This document shows, one piece after another, positions 46,559-56,324 of a DNA stretch of 64,000 nucleotides. Below the pieces are notes generated by a model. The model was not told where the DNA came from. It saw only the letters and a list, made by a program, of their open reading frames with translations, and made no database searches. Within the stretch, counting starts at the first letter, position 1. Each line of letters opens with the position of its first letter. The position numbers were made by a program, and so were the translations under genes. The stretch lies in NCBI GenBank assembly GCA_002436105.1, contig DIXU01000003.1, forward strand, positions 62,001 to 126,000. Direction: 5' to 3'. The stretch is from Candidatus Aminicenantes bacterium UBA6072. GTDB taxonomy: Bacteria > Acidobacteriota > Aminicenantia > UBA2199.

Positions 46559-48003
46559 AGGCTCTCTCCCCTGCGCCAGCGCAGGACCGGCTTGCGGGCG
46601 GCCAGCGTCTCGTCCAGGCGGCGCACCGGCGTGCGGGTCGGGGCCCGGCGCAGCAGCTCGGGATCCTCCCGGGCCTCGCGCAGGACGGTCTCCATCACGG
46701 CAATGAACTCGTCCAGGGTCTCCTTGCTCTCGCTCTCGGTCGGCTCGATCATCATCGCCCCGTGCACGATGAGCGGAAAATAAATGGTGAAGGGATGGAT
46801 GCCGTAGTCCAGCAGCCGCTTGGCGATGTCCAGGGTCCTGACCGGCAGGCCGCTGTCGGAGAAGACCACCTCGTGCAGCGAGGGCCCCTTGTAAGGCAGG
46901 TCGAGGTGCTTCTCCAGCCGCTTGCGCACGTAGTTGGCGTTCAGCACGGCATCCTCGGCCACGCGCCGGACGTTCTCCCGGCCCAGGCTCATCAGGTAGG
47001 CCAGGGCCCGGACGATGACCAGGAACTGGCCGTAGAAGTTTTTCACCCGTCCGATGCTGCGCGGGTCGTCGTACACGACGTCAAAGCCCTTTCCCTCGCG
47101 CCGCACCCGCGGCACGGGCAGATGGGGCAGCAGATGCGCGGCCACTCCGACCGGGCCCGAGCCGGGCCCGCCGCCGCCGTGGGGAGTGGAGAAGGTCTTG
47201 TGCAGGTTGATGTGCATGACGTCCACGCCGAGGTCCCCGGGGCGCACCGCTCCCAGCAGGGCGTTGAGATTGGCGCCGTCCATGTACAGCAGGGAACCGT
47301 TGGCGTGCAAAGCATCGGCAACGGCCATGATATCCGATTCGAAAATGCCAAGGGTATTGGGATTGGTCATCATCAGCGCCGCCACCTCGGGCGTGAGGTG
47401 CGGGCGCAGCTCGGCCAGGCCGATGGTGCCCTGGGGGCTGGATGCGATCTCCTTGACCTCGTAACCCGCGAAATGGGCCGATGCCGGGTTCGTGCCGTGG
47501 GCCGAGTCGGGGATCAGCACCAGCTTGCGGGGATCGCCCTTCTCCTCCAGGTGCTTGCGCACCATCAGCATGCCGGTGAACTCGCCATGCGCCCCGGCGG
47601 CCGGGGCCAGCGTGAAGCCGGCCAGGCCGGTCAGCTCCTGCAGCCACTCCTCGAGCCGGGCCAGGATTTCCAGGTTGCCCTGCACCAGGTCGTGCGGGGC
47701 GTAGGGATGGGCTTGCAGCTCCTCGGCGGCGGCCAGCTTCTCGTTGATCTTGGGATTGTACTTCATGGTGCAGGAGCCCAGGGGGTAAAAACCGGCGTCG
47801 ACGGAGTAGTTGAGCTTGGCCAGCGCCATGTAGTGGCGCACGATTTCCACCTCGGATACTTGGGGGAAATCGGCGAGTTCCCGGCGCTGCAGTTCCCGGT
47901 CGACGGCCGGCTCATCGGGCACGTCGGCCTCGTTCAGTCCGACGCCGATCTTCCCCTCGCGGCTCAACTCGAATATCAGCTTGGGCAGGGTGTTCATGAT
48001 CAT
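46555..48003 (-). CDS. gcvPB: Glycine dehydrogenase (decarboxylating), subunit 2
   Basis: 482 residues. PLP-binding half of the split P-protein: YPLGSCTMKYNPK, PDSAHGTNPAS, MTNPNTLGIFE and INLHKTFSTPHGGGGPG with Schiff-base Lys269. Works with GcvPA, lipoylated GcvH and GcvT to split glycine to CO2, NH3 and methylene-THF. Its start overlaps the gcvPA stop (ATGA). Confidence 0.95.
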
Positions 48004-49343
48004 TCTCCCAGGGCGTCCAGCAGGCGGTCGATGGCGGCACGGTCATGGACCTCGCTGAAGGCGAGAAGCAGGCGGTCCTTCTGCCGGGCGTCGAACCAGG
48101 CCATGGGAACTCCGGCCAGGATGCCTTGCTTGCGCAGTTCCGCTGCCCGGTCGCTGGCGCTCCCCTTCATGACCTCGATGAGCACTTCGTTGAAGAAATT
48201 CCTCTCGTAGACCACGCGGAAGCTTCGCTTCCCGGCCGCCGCCCTGGCGAAATAGGCGGCATTCAGGTGGCAGGCGCGGGCGGCGCGGGTCAGGCCGGCC
48301 CGGCCCATGACGGCCAGGTACATGCCGGCGCGCATGGCGCACCAGGCCTCGTTGGAACAGATGTTCGACGTCGCCTTCTCGCGCTTGATGTGCTGTTCGC
48401 GGGTGGACAGCGTCAGCACGTAGCCGCGCTTGCCGTCCAGGTCGCGGGTCTGGCCCACCAGGCGGCCGGGCAGCTGGCGCATGAACTCCTCGCGCACGGC
48501 GATAAAACCCAGGTACGGGCCGCCGAAGCCCAGCGTCAGGCCGAAACTCTGCGCCTCTCCCACCGCCATGTCGACGCCCGCATCACCCGGCGCCGCGAGA
48601 TAGGCCAGAGACATGGCCTCGGCCACCACCTGCACGGCGTAGGCCTTGCGCCCATGGGCGGCGACGGCGATGGCCGGACCATCCTCCACCACGCCCAGGA
48701 AATTGGGTGACTGGAAGAGGACGGCGGCCGTGCCGTCGTCGAGTTTGGCCTCCAAATCGGCGGCATCCACGCGGCCGCTGGCCTCGTCCACGGCCACCGT
48801 CACCATTTCGATCGGCAGGTTCTGCACGTAGGTGCGGATGACCGCGGCATACTCGGGATGCAGGCTGCCGGCCAGCAGCACCCGGCCGCGCCCCGAACGG
48901 CGCGTGGCCAGCAGCACGGCTTCGGCGGCGGCGGTGGCGCCGTCGTAGAGGGAAGCGTTGGCCACGTCCAGGCCGGTCAGCATGGCCATCATGGTCTGGT
49001 ACTCGAAGATCGCCTGCAGGCTGCCCTGGCTGACCTCGGGCTGGTACGGCGTATAGGGCGTGAGAAACTCGCCCTTGGCGCTCAGGTAGGTAACGACCTC
49101 GGGTATGAAATGGGAATAGGCGCCGGCCCCCAGGAAGCTGAGGTACCCGGAGAAGGAGTTGCGGCGGCCGAACTCCCTGAAGAGAGCCGTCAACTCAGGC
49201 TCGCTCAACGCCTTGGGCAGCTTGTCCAGGGGCGGGCGGCACTGTCCCGACGGGATGCAGGTGAACAGGTCACTGACTTGGGCGATGCCGATGACCCGCT
49301 TCATCTCCTCCCGTTCCGCGTCGGTCAGCGGCAGGTATCTCAT
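48000..49343 (-). CDS. gcvPA: Glycine dehydrogenase (decarboxylating), subunit 1
   Basis: 447 residues. First half of the split P-protein: YLPLTDAEREEM, SFLGAGAYSHFIPEVV, TPYTPYQPEVSQGSLQAIFEYQ and KRGYVLTLSTREQHIKREKATSNICSN. The split gcvPA/gcvPB form is usual outside proteobacteria such as E. coli. It begins 3 bp after gcvH. Confidence 0.95.
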   Translation of the reverse strand: MRYLPLTDAEREEMKRVIGIAQVSDLFTCIPSGQCRPPLDKLPKALSEPELTALFREFGRRNSFSGYLSFLGAGAYSHFIPEVVTYLSAKGEFLTPYTPYQPEVSQGSLQAIFEYQTMMAMLTGLDVANASLYDGATAAAEAVLLATRRSGRGRVLLAGSLHPEYAAVIRTYVQNLPIEMVTVAVDEASGRVDAADLEAKLDDGTAAVLFQSPNFLGVVEDGPAIAVAAHGRKAYAVQVVAEAMSLAYLAAPGDAGVDMAVGEAQSFGLTLGFGGPYLGFIAVREEFMRQLPGRLVGQTRDLDGKRGYVLTLSTREQHIKREKATSNICSNEAWCAMRAGMYLAVMGRAGLTRAARACHLNAAYFARAAAGKRSFRVVYERNFFNEVLIEVMKGSASDRAAELRKQGILAGVPMAWFDARQKDRLLLAFSEVHDRAAIDRLLDALGE

Positions 49344-49346
49344 CGC

Positions 49347-49736
49347 TCACTCCCCGGCAATGCCCTTCAGGTATTCCTCGTATTTCTTCAGGTCCATGAG
49401 TTCGTCGAGCTCGGAAACCTGCTCGACGCTCATCTTGAAGATCCAGCCCTCGCCGAAAGGATCCTGGTTGACCAGCTCCGGGCTGTCCCCCAGCTTGGCG
49501 TTGGCTTCGGTCACTTTGCCCGTGACCGGGGAATACACGTCGGAGACGGCCTTGACCGACTCGATGTTGGCCGCAGGGTCTCCCTTCTTCAGTTCCTTGC
49601 CCGCTGCGGGCAGGTCGACGAACACGACATCGCCCAGCTCGTGCTGGGCGTAATCGGTGACGCCGATGACCACCGCATCGCCTTCGCGGCGCACCCACTC
49701 ATGATCCTTGCTGTACAGAAGATTTTCCTTTGCCAT
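49347..49736 (-). CDS. gcvH: Glycine cleavage system H protein
   Basis: 129 residues, biotinyl/lipoyl fold. The lipoylated residue is Lys62 in NIESVKAVSDVYSP; DHEWVRREGD and GITDYAQ-type segment (GVTDYAQHELGD) are typical. The arm shuttles aminomethyl and electrons between GcvP, GcvT and lipoamide dehydrogenase (not in the window). 12 bp after gcvT. Confidence 0.95.
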   Translation of the reverse strand: MAKENLLYSKDHEWVRREGDAVVIGVTDYAQHELGDVVFVDLPAAGKELKKGDPAANIESVKAVSDVYSPVTGKVTEANAKLGDSPELVNQDPFGEGWIFKMSVEQVSELDELMDLKKYEEYLKGIAGE

Positions 49737-49748
49737 GTACGGTTCCTC

Positions 49749-50846
49749 CTACTTGTTTCTTTTATAAAACGGGGTTTCCACGATCCTGGCGCTGGCCGTC
49801 TTTTCGCGAATGGCGATCTGGAATTCATCGCCCACGGCGCAATGCTCAGCGGGCAGATAGGCCAAGCCGATGGGTTTTTTCAGGAATGGGGCGAAAGTCC
49901 CCGACGTGACGGCACCGAAGGCCCTGCCGTCCACGCGGATCGGGTAGCCATGGCGGGCGATGCCCTTGTCGAGCAGCTCGAAACCCACCAGCTTGCGGCG
50001 GATGCCCTCCTGTTTCTGCCGGGCCAGCGCTTCCTGGCCGATGAAGGGCTCCTCCTTCCTGAGCTTGAGTATCCAGCCCAGGTCGGCCTCCAGCACCGTG
50101 TGGCTGTCGTCGATATCGTTGCCATAGAGTGCCATCTTGGCTTCCAGGCGCAGGGTGTCGCGGGCGCCCAGGCCGGCGGGCAGGGCATCGTACTTCTCCC
50201 CCTTGCCGGCCAGGTCCAGGAACAGCTTGGAGGCGGCGGCGGCGTCGGACTTGAAGTAGATCTCGAAGCCGTCCTCTCCGGTGTAGCCGGTGCGCGAAAC
50301 GATGGCGTCCATCCCCTGCACGCGGCCCTGCGCGAAGTGATAGTAGCCCATGGGCTGGAGATCGATTTCGGTGAACTCCTGGAGCAGCTTTTCGGCCACC
50401 GGGCCCTGGACGGCGATCTGCGAGTACTCCTCGCTGCGGTCCTCGAGCTGCACGTCAAATCCGGCGGTGTGCTTCTTCATCCACAGAAAATCCTTTTCGA
50501 CGTTGGCCGCGTTGACCACCAGCAGGTACTCGTTCTCCCGGATCATGTAGACCAGCAGGTCGTCGACGAAGCAGCCGTTCTCGGTCAGCAATCCGGCGTA
50601 CTGGATCCGCCCCGGCGCCAGCTTGGAGGCGTCGTTGGAGATGAGGTGCTGCACGGCCCTGAGCGCTTCACGGCCGCGGAACCAGATCTCGCCCATGTGA
50701 CTGACGTCGAAAATGCCGCCGGTGGTGCGCACGGCCACGTGCTCGGTGTTGACGCCCGAGTACTGAACCGGCAGGTCCCAGCCGCAGAACTCGACCATCT
50801 TGCCCTTCAGGAGGTAATGCGCTTCATTGATCTTGGTTTTTTTCAT
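49749..50846 (-). CDS. gcvT: Glycine cleavage system T protein (aminomethyltransferase)
   Basis: 365 residues. Transfers the methylene group to tetrahydrofolate. FCGWDLPVQYSGV, TGGIFDVSHMGEI, NAANVEKDFLWM, RTGYTGEDGFEIY and LGARDTLRLEAKMALYGNDI (catalytic Asp region) are all present. First gene of the operon; ATG 50846 with GGAG upstream. No glycine riboswitch was found in the short leader. Confidence 0.95.
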   Translation of the reverse strand: MKKTKINEAHYLLKGKMVEFCGWDLPVQYSGVNTEHVAVRTTGGIFDVSHMGEIWFRGREALRAVQHLISNDASKLAPGRIQYAGLLTENGCFVDDLLVYMIRENEYLLVVNAANVEKDFLWMKKHTAGFDVQLEDRSEEYSQIAVQGPVAEKLLQEFTEIDLQPMGYYHFAQGRVQGMDAIVSRTGYTGEDGFEIYFKSDAAAASKLFLDLAGKGEKYDALPAGLGARDTLRLEAKMALYGNDIDDSHTVLEADLGWILKLRKEEPFIGQEALARQKQEGIRRKLVGFELLDKGIARHGYPIRVDGRAFGAVTSGTFAPFLKKPIGLAYLPAEHCAVGDEFQIAIREKTASARIVETPFYKRNK

Positions 50847-50871
50847 TGGTTATCTCCAAAAATAAATTAAT

Positions 50872-50900
50872 AAAATAACACAGACCCCGGGGAATTGCAA
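50872..50900 (-). promoter_or_regulatory. Promoter of the glycine operon
   Basis: TTGCAA (50900-50895), 17 bp, TATTTT (50877-50872) on the minus strand, 25 bp before gcvT. Confidence 0.55.
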
Positions 50901-50913
50901 GGCAAATCAGGAT

Positions 50914-50942
50914 TTGACAACCTTTTTCCGGCGTAATATAGT
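50914..50942 (+). promoter_or_regulatory. Promoter of the kinase/activator pair
   Basis: TTGACA (50914-50919), 17 bp, TATAGT (50937-50942). ATG 50965 is 22 bp downstream. It is back to back with the glycine operon promoter. Confidence 0.75.
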
Positions 50943-50964
50943 GGTTTTTCGACATCGATTATCC

Positions 50965-52173
50965 ATGCGCACACGCCATCGCGAGGAATTCCTGGTCACG
51001 ACCGCCGCCGCTCTGCAATCGGCCCGCAGCGCCCGCGACTTCCTTGCCTCCTTTTCCGCCATCCTGCGCCGCTACTTTCCTCTGGAACGCTGCATCGTCT
51101 ATTTCAAGGAACCCGAGGGCAATGTCTTCAAGCCCTACAGCGACGATGACACGTCGGTTCCCCTGCCGCTCATCCCTGAGGAAGCCGACCTGGTCGAGAG
51201 TTTCACCGGGCGCAGGGAACCCATGGTCGACGGGCCGCGGACCCGCATGTACTTCGAGCTGTTCGACCGCGGCACCCGGGGCCTGTTGGCCGGCAACGGC
51301 GTCAACCTGATCATCCCGCTGCACGCCAGGAGCTATTTCCGCGGCCTGCTGCTGGCCAGGATCGACCGGAGCGACCTCGCTGCCGTTCACGAATTGACCG
51401 TGGCCGTGCAGACGGCAGCGGTCATGTTCATCCCGCTGATCGAAGCCGAGCGGCTGGAATTCGCCAACGACAAGAACTTCTACCGCCTGTTCAAATTCGA
51501 TCGCCTGGTACTGGTGGGGCAAATGGCCGCATCGCTGGCGCATGAGCTGCGTACGCCGCTGACCACCGTGCTTTTCGAGGCCACGGCCATCAAGGGCCGG
51601 ACGGGAAACGACGGCGCGATCGCCGCTTCCTGCGAAAAGATCAATCGCGAGATCAACCGCGCCGGGCGGCTGGTCGAGTCGCTGCTGGTATTTTCCAAGT
51701 TCAAGGGGCTCAACCTCAGCCACTTCCCGTTGCGCGAATTCGTGGAGCGGACGCTGGCCGAGATCCCGCCGAAGAAGATCCCGGACAGCGTGGAGATCCG
51801 CGTCCGGGCCGAAAGGGAGATCCGGGTGGCCAGCGACAGCGACCGCCTGAAGCAGGTGTTCATGAACGTTCTGTTCAACGCCCTGGAGGCCATGGCCGGA
51901 AAGGGGAACGGAAGCATCGATATCCGCATCTACAGCGAGTACGACGAGTTGCCGCGGAATATCCACCACGTTATCGCCATCCGCGACTCGGGCCCGGGCA
52001 TTCCCGACGCGATCAAGGACAGGGTCCTGGAGCCGTTCTTCACCACCAAGAAGGAGGGCACCGGGCTCGGGCTCTACATTTCCTACAGCATCATGAAAAC
52101 CCTGAAGGGCGACCTGGAGATCCACAGCTCCGGCCAGGGCACCCAGGTCAACCTGATCCTACCCGCGAGGTGA
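50965..52173 (+). CDS. Cytoplasmic histidine kinase with GAF-like sensor
   Basis: 402 residues and no membrane segment. Residues ~5-170 look like a GAF domain (ALQSARSARDFLASFSAILRRYF, LIIPLHARSYFRGLLLAR). HisKA follows with His193 in SLAHELRTPL, then an ATPase domain (NVLFNALEAM, IRDSGPGIP, GTGLGL). It should sense an internal signal and phosphorylate the sigma-54 activator encoded 2 bp downstream. Start ATG 50965: the only earlier candidate, TTG 50914, is the -35 box itself. Confidence 0.9.
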   Translation: MRTRHREEFLVTTAAALQSARSARDFLASFSAILRRYFPLERCIVYFKEPEGNVFKPYSDDDTSVPLPLIPEEADLVESFTGRREPMVDGPRTRMYFELFDRGTRGLLAGNGVNLIIPLHARSYFRGLLLARIDRSDLAAVHELTVAVQTAAVMFIPLIEAERLEFANDKNFYRLFKFDRLVLVGQMAASLAHELRTPLTTVLFEATAIKGRTGNDGAIAASCEKINREINRAGRLVESLLVFSKFKGLNLSHFPLREFVERTLAEIPPKKIPDSVEIRVRAEREIRVASDSDRLKQVFMNVLFNALEAMAGKGNGSIDIRIYSEYDELPRNIHHVIAIRDSGPGIPDAIKDRVLEPFFTTKKEGTGLGLYISYSIMKTLKGDLEIHSSGQGTQVNLILPAR

Positions 52174-52175
52174 GC

Positions 52176-53543
52176 ATGAAAACAGGAAAGCGCATCCTGC
52201 TGATCGAGGACGATGAACCCCTGCGTGAATCGATACGCTGCTTTCTCGACCAGAACGGATTCCTGACCGTTGAGAGCGGCTGCCTGGCCGATGCCAGGCT
52301 CCATCTCGAGCGGGAGGCCTTCGACCTGGTCCTGCTCGATCTGACCCTGCCCGACGGAGACGGCATGGACGTCCTGGAGTGGTTCGCCGCCCAGTACCCG
52401 CACCGCATCGTGGTGCTGACCGGCACCGGATCGATCGAAACCGCCGTCCTGGCGATGAAGAAGGGGGCGCACGATTTCCTGCAGAAACCGGTCAATCCCG
52501 ACATGCTGCTGATCACCCTGCAGCGGTCCCTGGCCTTTCTTCAAGCCCGGGATGAATGCCGGGACCTGAAGCGGGAGATCGGCAACGCCGACGGCTTCGA
52601 CAAGTTCATCTACCGCAGCCGGGCCATGGCCGAAGTGATCGGCACCGCCAGGCAATATGCCGCCACGTCCCACACCATCCTGATCTGCGGAGAGACCGGG
52701 ACCGGCAAGGAGCTCATGGCCCAAGCCATCCACCGCTGTTCCAGCCGCGGCAGCCAGCCGCTGGTCTCGGTCAATTGCGCATCCATTCCCGAGAACCTCG
52801 CGGAATCGGAGCTGTTCGGCTACAAGAAAGGCGCATTCACCGGCGCCTATGCCGACTCGCCGGGCAAGTTCCTCCTGGCCGACCGCGGCACGATCCTGCT
52901 GGATGAGATCGGCGAGCTGCCGCTCAACATCCAGGCCAAGCTGCTGCGCGTCCTGGAGGATTCGGTGATCGCCCCCTTGAAGAGCAAGAAACCGCTGCCG
53001 GTCAACATCCGGGTGCTGGCGGCCACCAACAAGGACCTGGAGGAGGAAGTGCAGCACAAGCGTTTCCGCGCCGACCTGTACTACCGCATCGATGAGCTGA
53101 AGATCCTGATCCCGCCGCTGCGCTCGCGCCGCGAGGACATCGTGCCGCTGGCCGAGCATTTCCTGGGCATCGCCAACCTGGTCAATCCCCGGCGCATCAC
53201 CGGCATTTCCGGCGCGGCACGCCGGCTGCTGGCCCGCTATGACTGGCCGGGCAACGTGCGCGAGCTGAAGAACACCATCTTCAAGATCTCCGCCGCCGGG
53301 CTCAGTGGCGAGATCGGGCCGGAGCACCTGCCGCTGAAGCTGCTGCACCCGCGCAGGAGCCACGACCGGGGCGCCCGGCAGCCCAGCCTGGCCGAGGTCA
53401 GCCGCGACCACATGCAGGATGTCCTGAGCCAATGCGGCTACAAGTACGCCCAGGCGGCGAAGATACTCGGCATATCCCGCACTTCGCTGTACCGGAAGAT
53501 GTCCGAACAGGATGTCAAAAACAAGAAAAAGACCGTCAGTTGA
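52176..53543 (+). CDS. Sigma-54-dependent response regulator (NtrC family)
   Basis: 455 residues: receiver (Asp55 in LLDLTLPD), AAA+ domain (GETGTGKE, GAFTGA at 219-224, GTILLDEIGE) and a C-terminal Fis-type helix-turn-helix (YAQAAKILGISRTSLYRKM). It pairs with the kinase just upstream. It converges with the ABC-like operon, the two 3' ends overlapping by 8 bp. A sigma-54-type promoter with dyads lies at the far end of that operon (56310) and is the obvious candidate target. Confidence 0.92.
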   Translation: MKTGKRILLIEDDEPLRESIRCFLDQNGFLTVESGCLADARLHLEREAFDLVLLDLTLPDGDGMDVLEWFAAQYPHRIVVLTGTGSIETAVLAMKKGAHDFLQKPVNPDMLLITLQRSLAFLQARDECRDLKREIGNADGFDKFIYRSRAMAEVIGTARQYAATSHTILICGETGTGKELMAQAIHRCSSRGSQPLVSVNCASIPENLAESELFGYKKGAFTGAYADSPGKFLLADRGTILLDEIGELPLNIQAKLLRVLEDSVIAPLKSKKPLPVNIRVLAATNKDLEEEVQHKRFRADLYYRIDELKILIPPLRSRREDIVPLAEHFLGIANLVNPRRITGISGAARRLLARYDWPGNVRELKNTIFKISAAGLSGEIGPEHLPLKLLHPRRSHDRGARQPSLAEVSRDHMQDVLSQCGYKYAQAAKILGISRTSLYRKMSEQDVKNKKKTVS

Positions 53544-54210
53544 GGAATTTCAGGTACAGATCCTTGATGTCCATGTCCTTCAGGTCGGCGGAATCGGCTT
53601 CGAACAGCAGCCGGCCGTTCTTGATGAAGCCCGCGCGGTCAGCGATCTCCGAGGCATAAAAGATATCGTTGCCCAGGTAAAGGATGGCCTGGCCCTGCGC
53701 CTTTTTCTGCAGCAGCAGCTTGTTGAACTTCAGTTCGAAGCTCTTCTCCGACCCGCGGATGAAGTCGTTGATGACGATATCCGCCCTGTCAGCGGCCAGG
53801 CAAATGGCCAGGTAGACCTGCCGGAAGATGTCCGGCGCCAGGTCGCGCACATTTCTTTTCAGGTGACGTTCATGAAAACCGCACACGAGGAGCGTCTTGA
53901 AAACGCTCGTTCTCTCATAACCGCAAGCGGCGCAGAGGAATTCGATCCAATCGCCGATGCTGGCTTCGGTCTCGAAATCGGCAGCGTCCGCGACGCGCTC
54001 GATGAAGATCGCCGCGGCCGCCCCGGGCGGGCCGCCGCTGAAAGCGACCTCGCCGGCGTCGGGTCGCCGCAGTCCGCACAGGATTTCAAAGAAGCGGTCG
54101 AAGCCGGGGCGGTTCAGCAGGAAATAGATCTCGCCGGCGGCGATCTCCAGGTTCAGGGGGTCGAGGCGCTCATCGCCTTGAACCAATCCCACGTCGCGAA
54201 TGGCGATCAT
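53536..54210 (-). CDS. ABC-type ATPase homologue lacking Walker A and Walker B residues
   Basis: 224 residues in ABC nucleotide-binding order, but degenerate. Where the P-loop belongs, after AAGEIYFLL, it reads NRPGFDRFF (33-41): the Lys and Ser/Thr of GxxGxGKS/T are Arg39 and Phe40. The Walker B region reads DIVINDFIRG, with no catalytic Glu. The signature-equivalent is LAPDIFRQVYLA. It starts by ATGA overlap with the permease gene. It cannot hydrolyse ATP in the usual way, so it may be structural or bind a different partner ATPase. Confidence 0.75.
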   Translation of the reverse strand: MIAIRDVGLVQGDERLDPLNLEIAAGEIYFLLNRPGFDRFFEILCGLRRPDAGEVAFSGGPPGAAAAIFIERVADAADFETEASIGDWIEFLCAACGYERTSVFKTLLVCGFHERHLKRNVRDLAPDIFRQVYLAICLAADRADIVINDFIRGSEKSFELKFNKLLLQKKAQGQAILYLGNDIFYASEIADRAGFIKNGRLLFEADSADLKDMDIKDLYLKFLN

Positions 54211-55547
54211 GGCCGGCCTACCTGGCGCTGCAGGCTCAAGAAGGCCAGCAGGAGAAGGGCGGCGCAATAAAGCGCCGTCAGCATGACCCCGGGAACGAAG
54301 GAACGCGGCAGGCGGCTGCGCGAACGGAAGATGTTCTCGCTGCCCTTGACGAAGGACTCCACGGCGGAATCGGGCTCCAGATAGCGCCTTTTTAGGTAGA
54401 ACTGCATGAAGCGGTTGCGAAGTTTCATGATGTAGTCCATGAACTCCAGGTAGCCGTGATACCCCTTCCCGGAGGCTTCGCCGCTGAGAAACTGGTAGTA
54501 GGTGGTCGGGAAGAACACCGATCGGCGCTCGTGGGCAGCGATCACATTCTCGATCTGGCGGAAATAGCGCATTTCAAGGCCTGTATTCACCAGATAGCTG
54601 CTGTTGATGAACTGGACGGCGAACTCTTTCTGCATCTGGCGGACCTGGTCGAGCGAACTGCGGGGATTCGCCTTCAGGTAGTCGCGGAATTCCTGTTCCA
54701 TGGCCATCAGGTTGCGGAACTTTTCCAGGTTGATCTTTTCCGCCGGCTCCAGGGACTGCGAATTCCGGAAGACGCTGATGCGGCTGAGCTCGGGCAACAG
54801 GAAGATGCAGGCGAACCAAACGACAAAGAACCACAGGAAGAAGGTCTTGCGGAAGCGGATCAGCACCGTGGTCAGCTGCCCCAGCAGATAGATGAAGTCA
54901 AGCAACAGGACCAGGAACAGCGAAAAGCATAAAAAAACCCCCCGTTCCTGCCCGGAGAACACGATGCCGCCGGCTTGCACGCCGACGAACAACCCCATGA
55001 TCAGGACAAGGAAGAGCAGGTCCAGCCAGAAGAGGCGGGCGGCCGTGGTCAGGAAAAAATACCTGGCCAGCGGCATGCGGAGGGCCAGGAAGCGCAGATA
55101 GGGAGGGCTGACCAACGCCAGGTGGCCGAGATAGAGCATCAGCAGCGAGCCAAATACGAGGAGGATGCCGGCAAAATCCTTGAAGTACCCGCGCATGAGA
55201 AAAAGCTTGTCCCCCTTGAACGAACTGTCGATGCGGATGGCCTCATAATTGTCGATGTTGCTTTCCAGGTCCTGCAGGATGCTGCTGTTGATGAAGAACA
55301 GGTTGAGCGGCGCCGTTTCATACAGGATGCGGAACCCGAATGTGCCGTATTGGGCATAGGTGGCGATCTGCCGGGTTTTTTCCTTTTCGAAATCGACGAA
55401 GAATTTCTTTTCGGCGAGGGAGCGTCGGTATTCATTCACCCCCGACCAGGCAAAATAGCCTGTGGACAATGCAATCAGGGCGAAGAAGGCCAGATTCTTT
55501 TTTTCGGCAAAGATCCTGAATGCTTCGAAGCGAAAAAACGCTAGCAT
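54207..55547 (-). CDS. ABC-2-like membrane protein (permease)
   Basis: 446 residues. One helix near the N-terminus (~20-37), a ~90-residue exterior loop, five or so helices between ~120 and 260, a second exterior region of ~150 residues rich in charged helices, and a last helix near 425. This one-loop-helices-loop-helix layout fits ABC-2 type export permeases. No substrate can be named. It is translationally coupled to the degenerate ATPase. Confidence 0.7.
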   Translation of the reverse strand: MLAFFRFEAFRIFAEKKNLAFFALIALSTGYFAWSGVNEYRRSLAEKKFFVDFEKEKTRQIATYAQYGTFGFRILYETAPLNLFFINSSILQDLESNIDNYEAIRIDSSFKGDKLFLMRGYFKDFAGILLVFGSLLMLYLGHLALVSPPYLRFLALRMPLARYFFLTTAARLFWLDLLFLVLIMGLFVGVQAGGIVFSGQERGVFLCFSLFLVLLLDFIYLLGQLTTVLIRFRKTFFLWFFVVWFACIFLLPELSRISVFRNSQSLEPAEKINLEKFRNLMAMEQEFRDYLKANPRSSLDQVRQMQKEFAVQFINSSYLVNTGLEMRYFRQIENVIAAHERRSVFFPTTYYQFLSGEASGKGYHGYLEFMDYIMKLRNRFMQFYLKRRYLEPDSAVESFVKGSENIFRSRSRLPRSFVPGVMLTALYCAALLLLAFLSLQRQVGRP

Positions 55548-55601
55548 GCTTCATCATATCAGATTGACGGAAAAAGACAACGGCGGTCTGTTTCTGCTGG
55601 G

Positions 55602-56234
55602 CTAGATCTTGTAAAAGACCATGGAAGCGTAATTACCGAAGATCATCGTGCTGTTGTACTGCTGCAGCAGGGCCCACAACACCCGGTTGTCCGGTGAACG
55701 GCCGTCGAGCAGTTCTGCCCGGATGCGCTGCAGGGTGTCCAGGAGAACCTGCAGGTTCCGGGCATGGCGGCGGTAGAACCCCAGGACGTTGCCACGGCCC
55801 AGGTAGGAGGAGACCTCGTCCATCGTCTCCTTGCTCAGGCCGTTCTCCTGGGCGAAACGGCCGTAGTCGAAGTCCTTCAGATGGCCGATGCGCCGGGGGG
55901 CATATCCCGCCTCGTTGCCGGTGGCGATGATGTTCTTGAACAGGTCCAGCGCCCGCTCCACGCGGAAGGCGGCCATGTCGGCCCTCTGCAGTGCCGCATG
56001 AACGTTCAGCCCGTTCCGGCCGGCGATCTCCACCTCGTTGAGCAGCAGGAATGCGTCCGCGGCCGATTGCAGCAACTCGGAAGCGCTGTCGGTGATCATG
56101 TCCCCGATCTGCACGCTGGTCTTGCCCGGGAAAGGGGTGGTCGGATCGTTCGCCACCATGACCGCATGCAGACCGACAATGGAGATCCCGATCAAGACGA
56201 CGCCCAGAATCAATTTGACCATACGCTTTTTCAT
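55602..56234 (-). CDS. Exported protein of unknown function
   Basis: 210 residues. Residues 1-28 form a signal peptide or anchor (KKRMVKLILGVVLIGISIVGLHAV). The rest is helical, with no motif I recognise. ATG 56234 has a strong AAGGAGGT. It is the first gene after a sigma-54-type promoter and lies 54 bp ahead of the permease gene, so it is likely the exported partner or cargo of that complex. Confidence 0.7.
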   Translation of the reverse strand: MKKRMVKLILGVVLIGISIVGLHAVMVANDPTTPFPGKTSVQIGDMITDSASELLQSAADAFLLLNEVEIAGRNGLNVHAALQRADMAAFRVERALDLFKNIIATGNEAGYAPRRIGHLKDFDYGRFAQENGLSKETMDEVSSYLGRGNVLGFYRRHARNLQVLLDTLQRIRAELLDGRSPDNRVLWALLQQYNSTMIFGNYASMVFYKI

Positions 56235-56309
56235 TGCTTACCTCCTTGATATTTCATTCGATTTCCTTATAACCCGTTCCTTGGATCCGACCGGTTCATT
56301 AGAATTTAA

Positions 56310-56324
56310 GCAATTAGCTTGCCA
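56310..56324 (-). promoter_or_regulatory. Sigma-54 (-24/-12) promoter of the exported protein/ABC-like operon
   Basis: TGGCAA-GCTAA-TTGC followed by TT on the minus strand: correct GG and GC with 10 bp between. The leader to ATG 56234 is about 65 nt. The TGGC half lies in a perfect 14-bp palindrome (56321-56334). Confidence 0.7.

Noticed and set aside
50847..50913. Glycine riboswitch before gcvT
   Set aside because: Only about 65 bp of AT-rich spacer containing a promoter; no room for even one aptamer.
50914..50964. TTG start at 50914 for the histidine kinase
   Set aside because: The TTG is part of TTGACA, a -35 box with a -10 box 17 bp downstream; ATG 50965 is the better start.
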